Position numbers and translations under genes: made by a program. A stretch of 64,000 bases of DNA, from assembly GCA_049840835.1 (NCBI GenBank), contig JASGJG010000012.1, forward strand, positions 186,001 through 250,000, given 5' to 3'. Below are positions 32,701 to 41,064 of the stretch, piece by piece (within the stretch, counting starts at the first letter, position 1; the number at the start of each line of letters is the position of its first letter). A model generated the notes under the pieces. It saw only the letters and a list, made by a program, of their open reading frames with translations, was not told the DNA's origin and searched no databases. This DNA is from JANLTX01 sp049840835. GTDB lineage: Bacteria > Armatimonadota > Armatimonadia > Armatimonadales > Armatimonadaceae.

Positions 32701-32851
32701 CTGTGTTTCGCACGGAGGCTTGATACGCCACGGTAGCCCCCTGTGAGCCTCGCGCCGTCGGAGTGAGGGTCAGCGTGAGCTGCGCCCGGGCGGAGAGCGC
32801 GGTCAGTAGGACGCAGGCAAAGAGCCAGAACAGGGAGAGGAGTCTACTCAT
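29786..32851 (-). CDS. Secreted chimeric protein with a transglycosylase-like C-terminus
   Basis: A 1021-residue exported protein (signal MSRLLSLFWLFACVLLTALSA). Residues up to about 580 are CARDB and Ig-like modules coded by GC-rich DNA. From there (31100 downward) the DNA becomes markedly AT-rich, and the protein changes to a Cys-rich part (CSGCYTCGLNPIC), a KRPNGNAYITYDDDGN region and a C-terminal domain with DRLICQETSVRQF and NGIGVGQIECSALTG. This recalls the Glu and G-x-GQ motifs of lytic transglycosylases. It overlaps the upstream gene by 4 bases. The frame is open throughout, so the join is a domain fusion. Confidence 0.68.
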   Translation of the reverse strand: MSRLLSLFWLFACVLLTALSARAQLTLTLTPTARGSQGATVAYQASVRNTGASPVYLNQLSVTFDGSDALDVDPTPFYNGFEGELAAGASVTSRTCFTVKIDPSAAAGSFAGAVRILGGANADALGNLAQGNVALVVSANTAPPETYIINGPASGTQVGAPEVTFTFTGSDSDTPAQLLRYKWRIDANAFQGPSAATSATVANLAYGTHTFTVAAVDEAGAEDLSPATRTFEVVKPKVLIAAPDQPAFQLDPTVAQEQIIRLTNLGRTTLTGISGAVSGAAANVQVTLTGVPTQLLPMASADVTVRALATDQSVLSSTPLLRFTSAEGEEATANVACTVVPRIPRLTLDPNPLIAAMLRGQQTLVESTVKNEGSVAAQDVRVVLPNAPWLSVVSPTVISTLLPGESAKVSLSLLPQETMTLGPYTGTIGINPSNAAGVGLNFTFNLISDRKGTLKLTAEDEYTYFAEGTPNLAGAHVVVKDKFTGAIVAEGDTETTAGPNFGQLTILNLTEGYYNIEVTAPNHGAFKSDVEVVGGTTKSYKPFLPRQFVQYTWNVVPVDTSDQYQVTLDAIFETHVPAPVLTMNPLVLDLRTLNYDEEGKAIVYYTVTNQGIIALNQVRLSFSSGNGYTVTSPVSDIGTLPALKTITVPVTIQRAEVRVSDGQCGLTVSCSGCYTCGLNPICQVINGTQITGDCPPSSIIAVSSGGGGPVGFEGVVSSPPPLNYTPVECDPCKRVTIEVLGKRPNGNAYITYDDDGNPQMPDIRIKIKGDGVITTRWYAELTYEYKSAKCPEKYYKRFPSSGENASGREFSIDFGSEILGGELSIFIEVFIDGRFCVVKNVSVPIRGDNPPKNVVLDAARASGIKYLDRLICQETSVRQFKSDGTPLVGPPNGIGVGQIECSALTGLPREWADFWDWRQNLSKAIQLYNIKQNEMETLLRTKLQPTGNSPLPETVNILVDGMMIEESLLTVSTILYYNGLDPDRDGTSNYYLKWDDVNMKWVEDNTSYVDSVLSHSPDCDR

Positions 32852-35595
32852 GGGAGGGATACCAGTCGGGAGGCGCTATAGGTGCGCCCGGCGGAAGTGG
32901 CCGTCAGGGAAAAGACGCTGCGTCCGGCAGGCAGATTGCCAGGAAAGAGCAGGGTGATGGGAGCGGAGGTCGCACCGGGGGCCAGGTCCGGGAATGCCAG
33001 AGGCAGCGCCGATAGCGTGCCGCTGCCGGACAGCGCAGATGCCTTGATGCTCCCTGCCACCAGCACCGCGGTGCCCACATTCTTCAGGGTGAGGGAGACT
33101 TCCACGCTCTCCCCGATGCGCGTTGCGCTGGCGGAGGCAAGAGCGAGCTGCGGCAGACCGGCAACCATGAAGCGGGCGACGTTGGACACACCGCCCTCCG
33201 GGGCAGGGTTTGTTACGGTGACGTTGTTTGCGCCCCCCACAGCCAGGTCTTCCGTCGTCAATGTTATCTGGATTCTGGTCGGGGTGAGGTAGCTTGTAGG
33301 ACGATTGCTACCGTTCCATTGCGCTACGGAGCTCATGACGAAGCCTGTGCCCTCCACAGTAACGGTAAGTCCCGTGGTTCCGGCGAATGCGGACGCGGGA
33401 CTCAGGGCGGAGACAGCAGGCACCGGATTGGCTACGGTGAAGGTCGTCGGGATGCTCTCCCCACCGCCGGGCATGGGCGTGATCACGCTCACGCTGACGA
33501 ATCCCGCTGTGGCAAGATCGGTAGCTAGAATGGTAGCTCGTAGTTCTGTGGGGGAGATATAGGTAGTGGTGCGCTCCGCTCCGTTCCAGCGCACTTTTGA
33601 CCCGGGCACAAAGTTGCTTCCAGTCACGCTCAGGGTGAGTTCGGCGGAGCCGACCAGAGCGCGCGTCGGGGAGATCGCAGTGAGGATAGGAGCGGGATTG
33701 GCAATAGTGAAAGTGAGAGGAGCGCTGGTTCCACCGCCGGGCGCAGGTGTGTAGACTGTAATCGCCAGTGTACGGGGGGCTGCCACCAGACTGGCAGGAA
33801 TCTCGGCGCGAAGTTCCGTAGGGGAGAGGAAGGTCGTCGTTTGCTCGGCCCCATCCCATTGAATCTTAGAAAACGGCGTAAAATCCTGCCCCCGAGCGGT
33901 CAGGGTGAACGCTCCTGAGCCTGCGAGCACAACATCGGGCGAGATCTGTTCCAGGATCGGTCCCTGATTCCGGTCGCCGGGCACCGCATTGGAGAACTCA
34001 CTGGTGTTTCCCAACACATCGGTGGCCGTGGCGGTGAGGAACACGCCTTCAGGGGTCGGGGCGAGCCCGCTGGCGATAATCGGAGCGTTCCCGCCTGCGC
34101 TCGTAGTCACCGTCACGCCCCCCAGGTAAGTCTCTCCTTCCCCATAGCCGGAGGGATCGGGGTTGACGCTGGCAAAAAACTCGATGCGGTAGGTGCGGCC
34201 CGGCGCTGCAGAGAGCGATCCGACCGCACCGGTAGATGCGCCTCCTGTGAACGCCTGAGCCAGGACCGGGGAAGGCTGGAGATTGTTCGCTCCCTGATTC
34301 AGATCACGCCGTGTTACCAGGCGAATAGACAGGTCCCCGTTGGCGCGAAATGTGGAAGCGGCGACGGTGACCTGCTGCGCATAGGGTGTAGACGGGTTCT
34401 CACGGCCTATGTATACGCCGTCTCCCCCGTTATCCTCGAAACGGCATTCCTGAAAGAGCTGCCGGGAGGTAAGAGCGGCTGCGCCGTTTCCAAAGTTCCC
34501 GACAATCTGCTCCCTTAGAAATTGATTGTCACTTCCTGCGGAGGCATGCAGGCGGATTCCATCCGCAAGGCAGCCCTCAATCGCGTTGTCCGTTGAACGC
34601 GTCCCGGTCACTCCCTGTCCCAGTTCGATTCCAAAGAGGCTGGAATAGATCGCGTTGTGATCCAGTTGTGCACCGCTTGTGGCGGCGCCATCGAGCACGA
34701 TGCCCGTATTGAGCGAGAAGGCGAGTAGGTTGCGCCGCACCACGGTATTGGGCGCATTTTCCACGAGGATACCCTCAGCACTGTTTACGAGAGGCTCGAA
34801 AAACGGGCTCACCCCCAGTATATTGTCCTCCAGCAACGCCCCCTGGGTGTCGATGACATGCAGGGCGGCTCCGCTGCAACCACCCAGAAGGGTGTTTCGA
34901 ACCGCAGGCGCCCCGCTCGCTCCTTCGAGCACCACGCCCTCTCCGGTACCTACTACGGATGTCCCAAGAGCGTTCGTGCCGATGTTGCAGCGTTGCACCG
35001 CTAGGCCTGTGGCTGCGCCCTGAATACGGATAGCGCTGGCGTTTCCCACGATCACGGAATCGGTTACCTGAAGGCCCGATGCATTCGTGGCCTCTATGCC
35101 TGTGGTGCAGGCGAGCCCTTGCTCACCAGAGCGATCCAGCCCGATGAAACAATTGTCAATGGTGGCGGAAGCGGCGAGAACTCGAATTCCACTCTGCCCG
35201 AAGCGGTTGATACAGAATCCCTGAACGGTGCAACCAGACGCGACTATGCGAAGACCGTCTGACTGTGTGGAGGCCAGAAAGGTGCCTTCCAGCTCTACCA
35301 GGGGCGCCCCGGCATAACCGGGCTGGGTGCTCCCCAGTAGCTGCACCGAGTCGGTCAGATCTGGCAGAGGGGATGTGAGCGAGATGGTAGTTTCTCCGGC
35401 GGGCAATTGAAACCGAATGACGTCCGCTCCGGCGGTGCCGTTGGATAGCAGGAGCGCTTCACGAAGCGTGCCGGGTCCATCATCCTCACTGCTGGTGACG
35501 GTGAAGATACTCGCCCTTGCCGCCACGGCCAGCAACAGTACCGTTAGCACTGATATCAGCCGCGCCAAGCCACGCCGTCCTCCTCGCTTATCCAC
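32848..35595 (-). CDS. Secreted beta-helix protein with IPT/TIG repeats
   Basis: A 915-residue exported protein. After the signal peptide comes a CSLREA-type opening (FTVTSSEDDGPGTLREALL), then a right-handed parallel beta-helix of about 300 residues (units such as GCTVQGFCINRFGQSGIRV and ATIDNCFIGLDRSG). Three IPT/TIG domains of about 80 residues follow, each with G-x-F-x-SK/SS-V-x-WNG/WDG (for example GSNFVPGSKVRWNGAERTTT), and a final CARDB-like module. Such beta-helices bind or cleave polysaccharides. There is no recognisable lyase active site. Confidence 0.8.
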   Translation of the reverse strand: MDKRGGRRGLARLISVLTVLLLAVAARASIFTVTSSEDDGPGTLREALLLSNGTAGADVIRFQLPAGETTISLTSPLPDLTDSVQLLGSTQPGYAGAPLVELEGTFLASTQSDGLRIVASGCTVQGFCINRFGQSGIRVLAASATIDNCFIGLDRSGEQGLACTTGIEATNASGLQVTDSVIVGNASAIRIQGAATGLAVQRCNIGTNALGTSVVGTGEGVVLEGASGAPAVRNTLLGGCSGAALHVIDTQGALLEDNILGVSPFFEPLVNSAEGILVENAPNTVVRRNLLAFSLNTGIVLDGAATSGAQLDHNAIYSSLFGIELGQGVTGTRSTDNAIEGCLADGIRLHASAGSDNQFLREQIVGNFGNGAAALTSRQLFQECRFEDNGGDGVYIGRENPSTPYAQQVTVAASTFRANGDLSIRLVTRRDLNQGANNLQPSPVLAQAFTGGASTGAVGSLSAAPGRTYRIEFFASVNPDPSGYGEGETYLGGVTVTTSAGGNAPIIASGLAPTPEGVFLTATATDVLGNTSEFSNAVPGDRNQGPILEQISPDVVLAGSGAFTLTARGQDFTPFSKIQWDGAEQTTTFLSPTELRAEIPASLVAAPRTLAITVYTPAPGGGTSAPLTFTIANPAPILTAISPTRALVGSAELTLSVTGSNFVPGSKVRWNGAERTTTYISPTELRATILATDLATAGFVSVSVITPMPGGGESIPTTFTVANPVPAVSALSPASAFAGTTGLTVTVEGTGFVMSSVAQWNGSNRPTSYLTPTRIQITLTTEDLAVGGANNVTVTNPAPEGGVSNVARFMVAGLPQLALASASATRIGESVEVSLTLKNVGTAVLVAGSIKASALSGSGTLSALPLAFPDLAPGATSAPITLLFPGNLPAGRSVFSLTATSAGRTYSASRLVSLP

Positions 35596-35623
35596 CTTGC
35601 CTCTTCCCTTCTTTTGCGTCTCT

Positions 35624-38600
35624 TTAAGGCGTAATCGTCAGGAGCTGGGATTTTCCAATTCCATTAGCCTTCGCCGTGATCGTCGCTGTCGTTGTACTGC
35701 CGACGACGGTGGTATCGATGACGAAGGTCCCATTGGTCTGGCCCGCCGGAATCACGAAACTCGCCTCGGGGATAGCCGCTCCGTTGTTGCTCGTGACGGT
35801 GACGGTAACCGGAGTGGGCGAGGCCCCCGAGAGGGTCACGATACCGATGCTGGTTTCCGTTCCTCGCACGCTCGATGGAATCAACTGAAGATCGACTACG
35901 GTAGGGATAGTGACCACCAGAGTGGCGTTCTTAGACACGCCGAGTGTCCCCGTAATTAGCACTGTCGTCGGGGTCGCCACAGCTCTCGTGGTAATTGGGA
36001 AGGAGGCGCTGGTTTTCCCGGCAGGCACAGTGACCGAGGTCGGTACCGTTGTCGGGTTCGTTCCGCTAGACACGGCACTTGTCAGAGCGACGATGGCTCC
36101 ACCGGTGGGTGCGGGCGCGGTCAGCACCACCACCCCGAAGACCCGGCTGCCGCCCAGAACACTGGCGGGAGAGACTGCCAGGCTGCTGACCTGTGCCGTG
36201 CCAGGGTTAATCCACACAGAGCCGCTGGTGGTAGCGCCACTCACCGTTGCGCTTACCGTGACCTGCTTGGCGGCTGAAACGCTTCCCGCTGTGGTGTTGA
36301 CGGTTCCCGATAAGCCGCCGCCAGGAATCGTGATTGAAACAGGAACCGGCAGCGCCACGGAGTCACTGCTGCTCAGCGCCAGGGCGAGTCCGCTTGCCGG
36401 GGCGGGCAAATTCAGAGTGACGGTGACGGCGACGGCCTGCCCGGTGCGAGCCGAGCTGGGATTGAAGCGCACCGCCGCCACCCAGGGCTTAACCGTGACT
36501 ACCTGCGAGGAGGTCTGGTCCCAGAGCCGAACGGCAATGGTCGCTTGCCGCTGCAGGGAAACATTACCTGCGGTTATTGGGAAGGTAGCCGAGGTCGCCC
36601 CCTCGGGAATGGTTACGGAGGTTGGGATCGTAACCGCGCTAGGATCCGAGTTCGAGAGACTGAGAGTCAGCCCGCCTTCCGGCGCAGGCCCCGAGAGAGT
36701 CACCGAACCCACGGATGCCTGCTCGCTTCCGAGCGTGGTCGGGCTAATGGACAGCGATGGCATCAGGTTTCCACTGGTTTGCTGCGTTCGGATCGTTCCA
36801 TTTCCACCGTTCGCCTCCGACGCCCCGTTTCCACCATTGACATTGATGGCGCCTGTCCAGGACGCACTCGAGACATAGTAGATAGAGACTCGGCCACCGC
36901 CGCCGTAGCCGATCCCATCTACGCCGCCGTCTCCCTGAGCATAGATCACCCCATTCCCCGCTAAGCTACCGACACGCAGTAGAACGCTCCCACCGGAACC
37001 GCCGCCGCCGTAGCCATAGCGATAGCTGGGTCCAACATTTATCTGTCCTTCGTTTCTTAGAGTCCCGTTTACGGTGAGCCGTACGGCGCCGCCACCATAG
37101 CTGCCCGCCTGGCTATTGGGATCGTTATAGGCAAAGCCACCGCCGCTTCCAAAATCGACGGGCAGGTCGGCATCCCCGTAGGTCAGCCCACTGTTGGCGC
37201 CTGCCCAGCTCCCGCCACGCCCGCCGTAGCTTGCTCCCGCTCCACGGTCGCTGGCGCTTCCCTGGCCGGCTCCGGGACCCTGGCCAGGGTCATATCCCCG
37301 CCCGATGGCTCCGACTCGCCCGCCGCCCTTGATATTCAGATCTCCCGTAACAAACAGATTGAGTGCCGTGAGCGCAGGCGGCGCGATATAGCCCCCCGAC
37401 TCTACAGTAATGTTATCGAATACCAGTCCTTCCGGATCCACGGCGTTAGATAGCGTGGTCGGGAACTCCATGAAAGTGTTGTTATTGACGATCAGATCGC
37501 CATGTGGCTGCGTTTCCGACTTCAGGAATATGGTGCCCGCACCAGATCTTGTTCCAAAGTCATTGCTTCTATTACCGAACGCCTGCAACATGGACGCATT
37601 GACAGTCATTCTGTAATAGACTGAGATTCGTCCCCCACTGCCACCGCCACCCTGGTTGTTTCCATAGCCGCCATTGACGCTAACGAAACCACTTCCGGAG
37701 AGCGAGCCGACGTTCAAGTAGATCGACCCACCCGAACCCGCTCCCCCACTCCCAGGGCTGTTCAGACCATTGGCGCTGATAATGCCCTCGTTCTGCAACG
37801 TCTCGCCGACATTGAGGCGCAAGGCGCCGCCGCCGGGACTGCCAAAGACGGTGCCCGCATAGCCGGAGCCGCCCCCACTTCCCAGGTGCGTACCATCCTC
37901 CACGGCGTTGGGGTCACGAAGATTGCCATACGGCGTGCCGCTGGTACGCGACACCGTTCCTACGTTGGGAAGACCTATGATTACGCTGCCTTCGCCTCCG
38001 TAGCTGGCGCCGCCGCCTCCCTGGCTATTATTATTGAGTCCTCTTCCGGGACCGGAACTGGCCCCATGTCCTCTTCCGTCGGCATTGATCCGCCCTGCGG
38101 TTTCGACAACGAGATTATGGACTACGTCCAGTTTGAGCACTTGCCCATATCTCGGACTTAAAATCCCAAAGTTCTTAATTAAGACGTTATCGTATGTTTC
38201 TTCATAAGATAATATGGTGCTAAACCCATTATTACCGGCATTATCAATTATCAGATCACCGTTTTCTTGCGATCTTTGTTTAAGAAGAACTGTGCCTGCA
38301 CCAGCTCTCGTTCCAAAGTCGTTGCTGCGATTTCCCAGTGCCTGAACGTTGCCGGTAAACGCCGCTTTGTCCGTGTAAGTGACAGCTATCCGACCACCGC
38401 CACCACCGCCACCATGATTATTGCCGTATCCCCCATGGGCAACGAGGCTCCCCCCTCCGACCAGTTGATTCACATCGATAGAGATGCTTCCCCCAGACCC
38501 AGCGCCGCCGTTCGCAGGGCTGTTAGCCCCCTGTGAGAGAATAGCGCCGTTTACGCTCAGGATTCCCGATACTGTCATTCGGATAGCCCCGCCGCCTGCA

Positions 38601-39115
38601 CTTCCTGAATATGTTCCGGTGTACCCTGAGCCACCCCCACTTCCCAGGTTCTCGTAGTTACCGAGATTGGCCAGTGACTTAATATTTCCGTAGATTTCGC
38701 CACTCGTTCCTCCAATGTAGGTTCCTTCACCGCCATAGGCAGCCCCACCACCGCCCTCACTGACGGAGTTGATGCCTGCGCCCGGCCCCTCGCTCGCGGG
38801 CCAGCCCTTACCCGTGGCATCGATGGCACTCCCAAAATCTATGCTGCAGTCTCCGGCGACGGAAAGATTCATGCCATTGGAGAAGTTCGCTTCGCTCTTT
38901 GCCGAGTGGGTCACGATACCATTGTTCTCGACCCTGAGGCTGGTGAAGGCGTGCGAGCCGTTGATGGTTACCGTGGTTCCCCGAACAATGATGTCCTGGT
39001 TCTCGTAGGTGGTGTCATTCGCATTAATCGTTACCGGACTGGTGAAGACCACCTGCGCAAAGCCGGGAACAGCCGCGATTAGGGCGAGAGCAAGACTAAT
39101 AAGGATTCGTTTCAT
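35624..39115 (-). CDS. Secreted Gly-rich repeat protein with four Ig/Calx-beta-like domains
   Basis: A 1163-residue exported protein. The signal peptide is MKRILISLALALIAAVPGFAQ. Three homologous Gly-rich modules of about 260 residues follow, each with a GAG...GGGGASYGGEG part and a GNRSNDFGTRAGAGT part (the third more diverged). Four beta-sandwich domains of about 90 residues come next, each opening with S-P-x-S/T-x-x-G and containing a VPTSVTVPAGKTSASFPIT-type core. The architecture is that of surface adhesins. Modules 1 and 2 are alike at DNA level, so they arose by duplication. Its start overlaps the 235-residue gene by 4 bases. Confidence 0.78.
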   Translation of the reverse strand: MKRILISLALALIAAVPGFAQVVFTSPVTINANDTTYENQDIIVRGTTVTINGSHAFTSLRVENNGIVTHSAKSEANFSNGMNLSVAGDCSIDFGSAIDATGKGWPASEGPGAGINSVSEGGGGAAYGGEGTYIGGTSGEIYGNIKSLANLGNYENLGSGGGSGYTGTYSGSAGGGAIRMTVSGILSVNGAILSQGANSPANGGAGSGGSISIDVNQLVGGGSLVAHGGYGNNHGGGGGGGRIAVTYTDKAAFTGNVQALGNRSNDFGTRAGAGTVLLKQRSQENGDLIIDNAGNNGFSTILSYEETYDNVLIKNFGILSPRYGQVLKLDVVHNLVVETAGRINADGRGHGASSGPGRGLNNNSQGGGGASYGGEGSVIIGLPNVGTVSRTSGTPYGNLRDPNAVEDGTHLGSGGGSGYAGTVFGSPGGGALRLNVGETLQNEGIISANGLNSPGSGGAGSGGSIYLNVGSLSGSGFVSVNGGYGNNQGGGGSGGRISVYYRMTVNASMLQAFGNRSNDFGTRSGAGTIFLKSETQPHGDLIVNNNTFMEFPTTLSNAVDPEGLVFDNITVESGGYIAPPALTALNLFVTGDLNIKGGGRVGAIGRGYDPGQGPGAGQGSASDRGAGASYGGRGGSWAGANSGLTYGDADLPVDFGSGGGFAYNDPNSQAGSYGGGAVRLTVNGTLRNEGQINVGPSYRYGYGGGGSGGSVLLRVGSLAGNGVIYAQGDGGVDGIGYGGGGRVSIYYVSSASWTGAINVNGGNGASEANGGNGTIRTQQTSGNLMPSLSISPTTLGSEQASVGSVTLSGPAPEGGLTLSLSNSDPSAVTIPTSVTIPEGATSATFPITAGNVSLQRQATIAVRLWDQTSSQVVTVKPWVAAVRFNPSSARTGQAVAVTVTLNLPAPASGLALALSSSDSVALPVPVSITIPGGGLSGTVNTTAGSVSAAKQVTVSATVSGATTSGSVWINPGTAQVSSLAVSPASVLGGSRVFGVVVLTAPAPTGGAIVALTSAVSSGTNPTTVPTSVTVPAGKTSASFPITTRAVATPTTVLITGTLGVSKNATLVVTIPTVVDLQLIPSSVRGTETSIGIVTLSGASPTPVTVTVTSNNGAAIPEASFVIPAGQTNGTFVIDTTVVGSTTTATITAKANGIGKSQLLTITP

Positions 39116-39819
39116 TTGCGATTCCCCTCTCGACTGGAGGGCAGGATTGTAATGGTCTTTTTCAGGATCTGGCCGTTTGCCAGAGCGCGGAGCGTGACGG
39201 TGCGACGCTGGTTAGATCTTGCAGCGCTCACACGAAACAAAGGAACGGTCCCTGAAGAGAGAAGCGAGGCAGCTTTTGGGTCTATGGTGATGCCAGGTGC
39301 CTCACACGACAGAGTGATACGGATCGGTTTTTCGGAGGATTGGTTGAGCGTCACGAGAACGGTCACATCGTGTCCGGCCACCAGCGTGCCGGGAATGAAC
39401 TCAAGAGAGCCAACAGAAATAGGAACCAGGGCAAGCATGGCCTCCTGCGGCGAGGCGTCTCCTAGGCGCGCCTGAAGACGAACCGAGAGAGGGGAGCTGA
39501 TATTGCGGGCCACTGTGAAGGGGAATGCGGCGGCGGATTTGCCTGCCGGAATCGTGACAGTTTCCGGCATAGAAAGGGAGGCCCTGCCTTCGCCTATAGC
39601 GGTGAGCGACACAGACACCCCTTGCTTACCCGCGGGTGCCATCAACAGAATGATAGCAAAATCCCTTTGGCCGCTAACGGCACTGGCTTGGGCAACCTTA
39701 AGCGCTTTGATCGAGTTGGGTTCAACAGACTGTGCAAACACAGCCATGTTGAAAGTGCGGGCTGCTACAATTGCCAGGGAGATACGAATGAAGCGGATCG
39801 ACCAATGGCTCAGCAGCAT
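39112..39819 (-). CDS. Small secreted Ig/Calx-beta-like protein
   Basis: A 235-residue exported protein with a signal peptide ending near VFAQS (residues 28-32). It carries two beta-sandwich units like those at the C-terminus of the 1163-residue protein: MPETVTIPAGKSAAAFPFTV is the same core, so they are related by domain duplication. It is the first gene of the nine-gene operon. The 16-bp palindrome at 39858-39873 lies 39 bases upstream, probably within the promoter. Confidence 0.68.
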   Translation of the reverse strand: MLLSHWSIRFIRISLAIVAARTFNMAVFAQSVEPNSIKALKVAQASAVSGQRDFAIILLMAPAGKQGVSVSLTAIGEGRASLSMPETVTIPAGKSAAAFPFTVARNISSPLSVRLQARLGDASPQEAMLALVPISVGSLEFIPGTLVAGHDVTVLVTLNQSSEKPIRITLSCEAPGITIDPKAASLLSSGTVPLFRVSAARSNQRRTVTLRALANGQILKKTITILPSSREGNRK

Positions 39820-39857
39820 AGTACTGCAGAGTATGCTATCTAGTAGAATTCACTGCC

Positions 39858-39873
39858 ATGTACCCAGGTACAT
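39858..39873. promoter_or_regulatory. Palindromic operator before the secreted-protein operon
   Basis: ATGTACCCAGGTACAT, a 16-bp dyad (ATGTACC-CA-GGTACAT). On the minus strand TATTAT, a plausible -10 box, directly abuts it. The position, between the TPR gene and the first secreted gene, suits an operator for a dimeric regulator. Confidence 0.5.
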
Positions 39874-39927
39874 AATACAGCCTTCAGTGGGGATGAATCA
39901 GGCACTTTTGTCTATCTGCGGTGCCCT

Positions 39928-41064
39928 CTAGTTGGCTTTCAGGATACGCTCCACCCTGCGCTTCGAGTATGCCTTACCAAGCCGGGCAAACTCCCCGTGC
40001 GCTTGCTCCAGCAGTCTCCTGCCTTCCGCCTGATTTCCATTGCATAGCGCAATTTTGCCGAGCACCTCTCTTGCCCAGGCGGCCTCCATTGGTCCATTTG
40101 AGCGTTCCAGCAACGCCATACTCTCCTGAGCAAGTTGCTCCGCGCGGGTTGGCTGATTCCGCCTCAGCGCCAGCTCAGCCTGTCGAGCAAGAAAGCGCCC
40201 TATCCAGAACTCCTGATTGGCCTTCCGCCAGATTGCCAGCCCCTCATCATAAAACTGACTGGCTTCCTCTGCCGCCCCCTGCGCGAGGGCGACATCCCCC
40301 AGTTGGCCGAGCGCTGCTGCACGAGATTGCGCCTTTCCCAGAGAGGAATAAATGCCTATCGCCTCTGTCAGGCTTCGGCGTGCCAGAGCATACTGACCTT
40401 CCTCGTAGCTGACCTGGCCGAGGGCACGGAGGCAGTCAGCCTCCCCGTTTCGTTCCTGGTTGGCCTGGCGGATTGCGAGTGAGCGATCCAAGTAGCTCCG
40501 CGCGCTATCATAATGTCCCGATTGACGCTCTAGCTCTCCTAAGAGATACAGAATTACTGCCTGCTGAAGCGCTGCGTCTGCCGACTTCTGGCTAATAGTA
40601 AGAGCCTCCTGGAGATCGATTTTTGCCAGCTCCGGCTTTCCCAGCATGGCCTGTGTCTCCGCCCGGCTCTGGAGGATATCGGCCTGGCCGCGCCTATCGC
40701 CTGCCTCTCTTCGAAGCCTCAGAGCCGCATTGAAAGCAGTCAGCGATACAATGCTGCCAGCAGCGCTTTGAAAATGAACTCTCCTGGCAAAATCCGCCAG
40801 AGCACTGGCAAGAGCATTCTTTTCTTCAACGGTTCGGGCAGCAGAGCGCTCCCTAAGCAATTCTGCCAGGCGAGTCTCGGGGACGTTCAGGCGTGGCTCC
40901 GTGAATACTGTTGGTACATCCGTGGGTGCGGGAGTCGGACGAAGCGCCTCTGCTCGACCTTCGCGGCGGGCATATCGCCAGAGGATGCCCGCGGTTAGCA
41001 GCCCCAGCACAAAGGCAACTCCTGCTCGGCTCCAGCGAGAAGCCGGAATACCTAAGAACATCAC
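39928..41064 (-). CDS. Membrane-anchored TPR protein
   Basis: A 378-residue protein with one N-terminal membrane helix (WSRAGVAFVLGLLTAGILW) and then a solenoid of about seven tetratricopeptide repeats, for example AQSRAAALGQLGDVALAQGAA. No catalytic motif. Its ATG overlaps the stop of the BTAD regulator gene by 4 bases, so the two are co-expressed and may be partners. The TPR units have the same flavour as those at the end of the BTAD protein, suggesting shared ancestry. Confidence 0.78.
   Translation of the reverse strand: MMFLGIPASRWSRAGVAFVLGLLTAGILWRYARREGRAEALRPTPAPTDVPTVFTEPRLNVPETRLAELLRERSAARTVEEKNALASALADFARRVHFQSAAGSIVSLTAFNAALRLRREAGDRRGQADILQSRAETQAMLGKPELAKIDLQEALTISQKSADAALQQAVILYLLGELERQSGHYDSARSYLDRSLAIRQANQERNGEADCLRALGQVSYEEGQYALARRSLTEAIGIYSSLGKAQSRAAALGQLGDVALAQGAAEEASQFYDEGLAIWRKANQEFWIGRFLARQAELALRRNQPTRAEQLAQESMALLERSNGPMEAAWAREVLGKIALCNGNQAEGRRLLEQAHGEFARLGKAYSKRRVERILKAN

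Noticed and set aside
35624..39115. Plus-strand frames opposite the Gly-rich and Ig-like repeats
   Set aside because: These long open frames are shadows created by the GC-rich repetitive code; the minus frame has a signal peptide and domain pattern.
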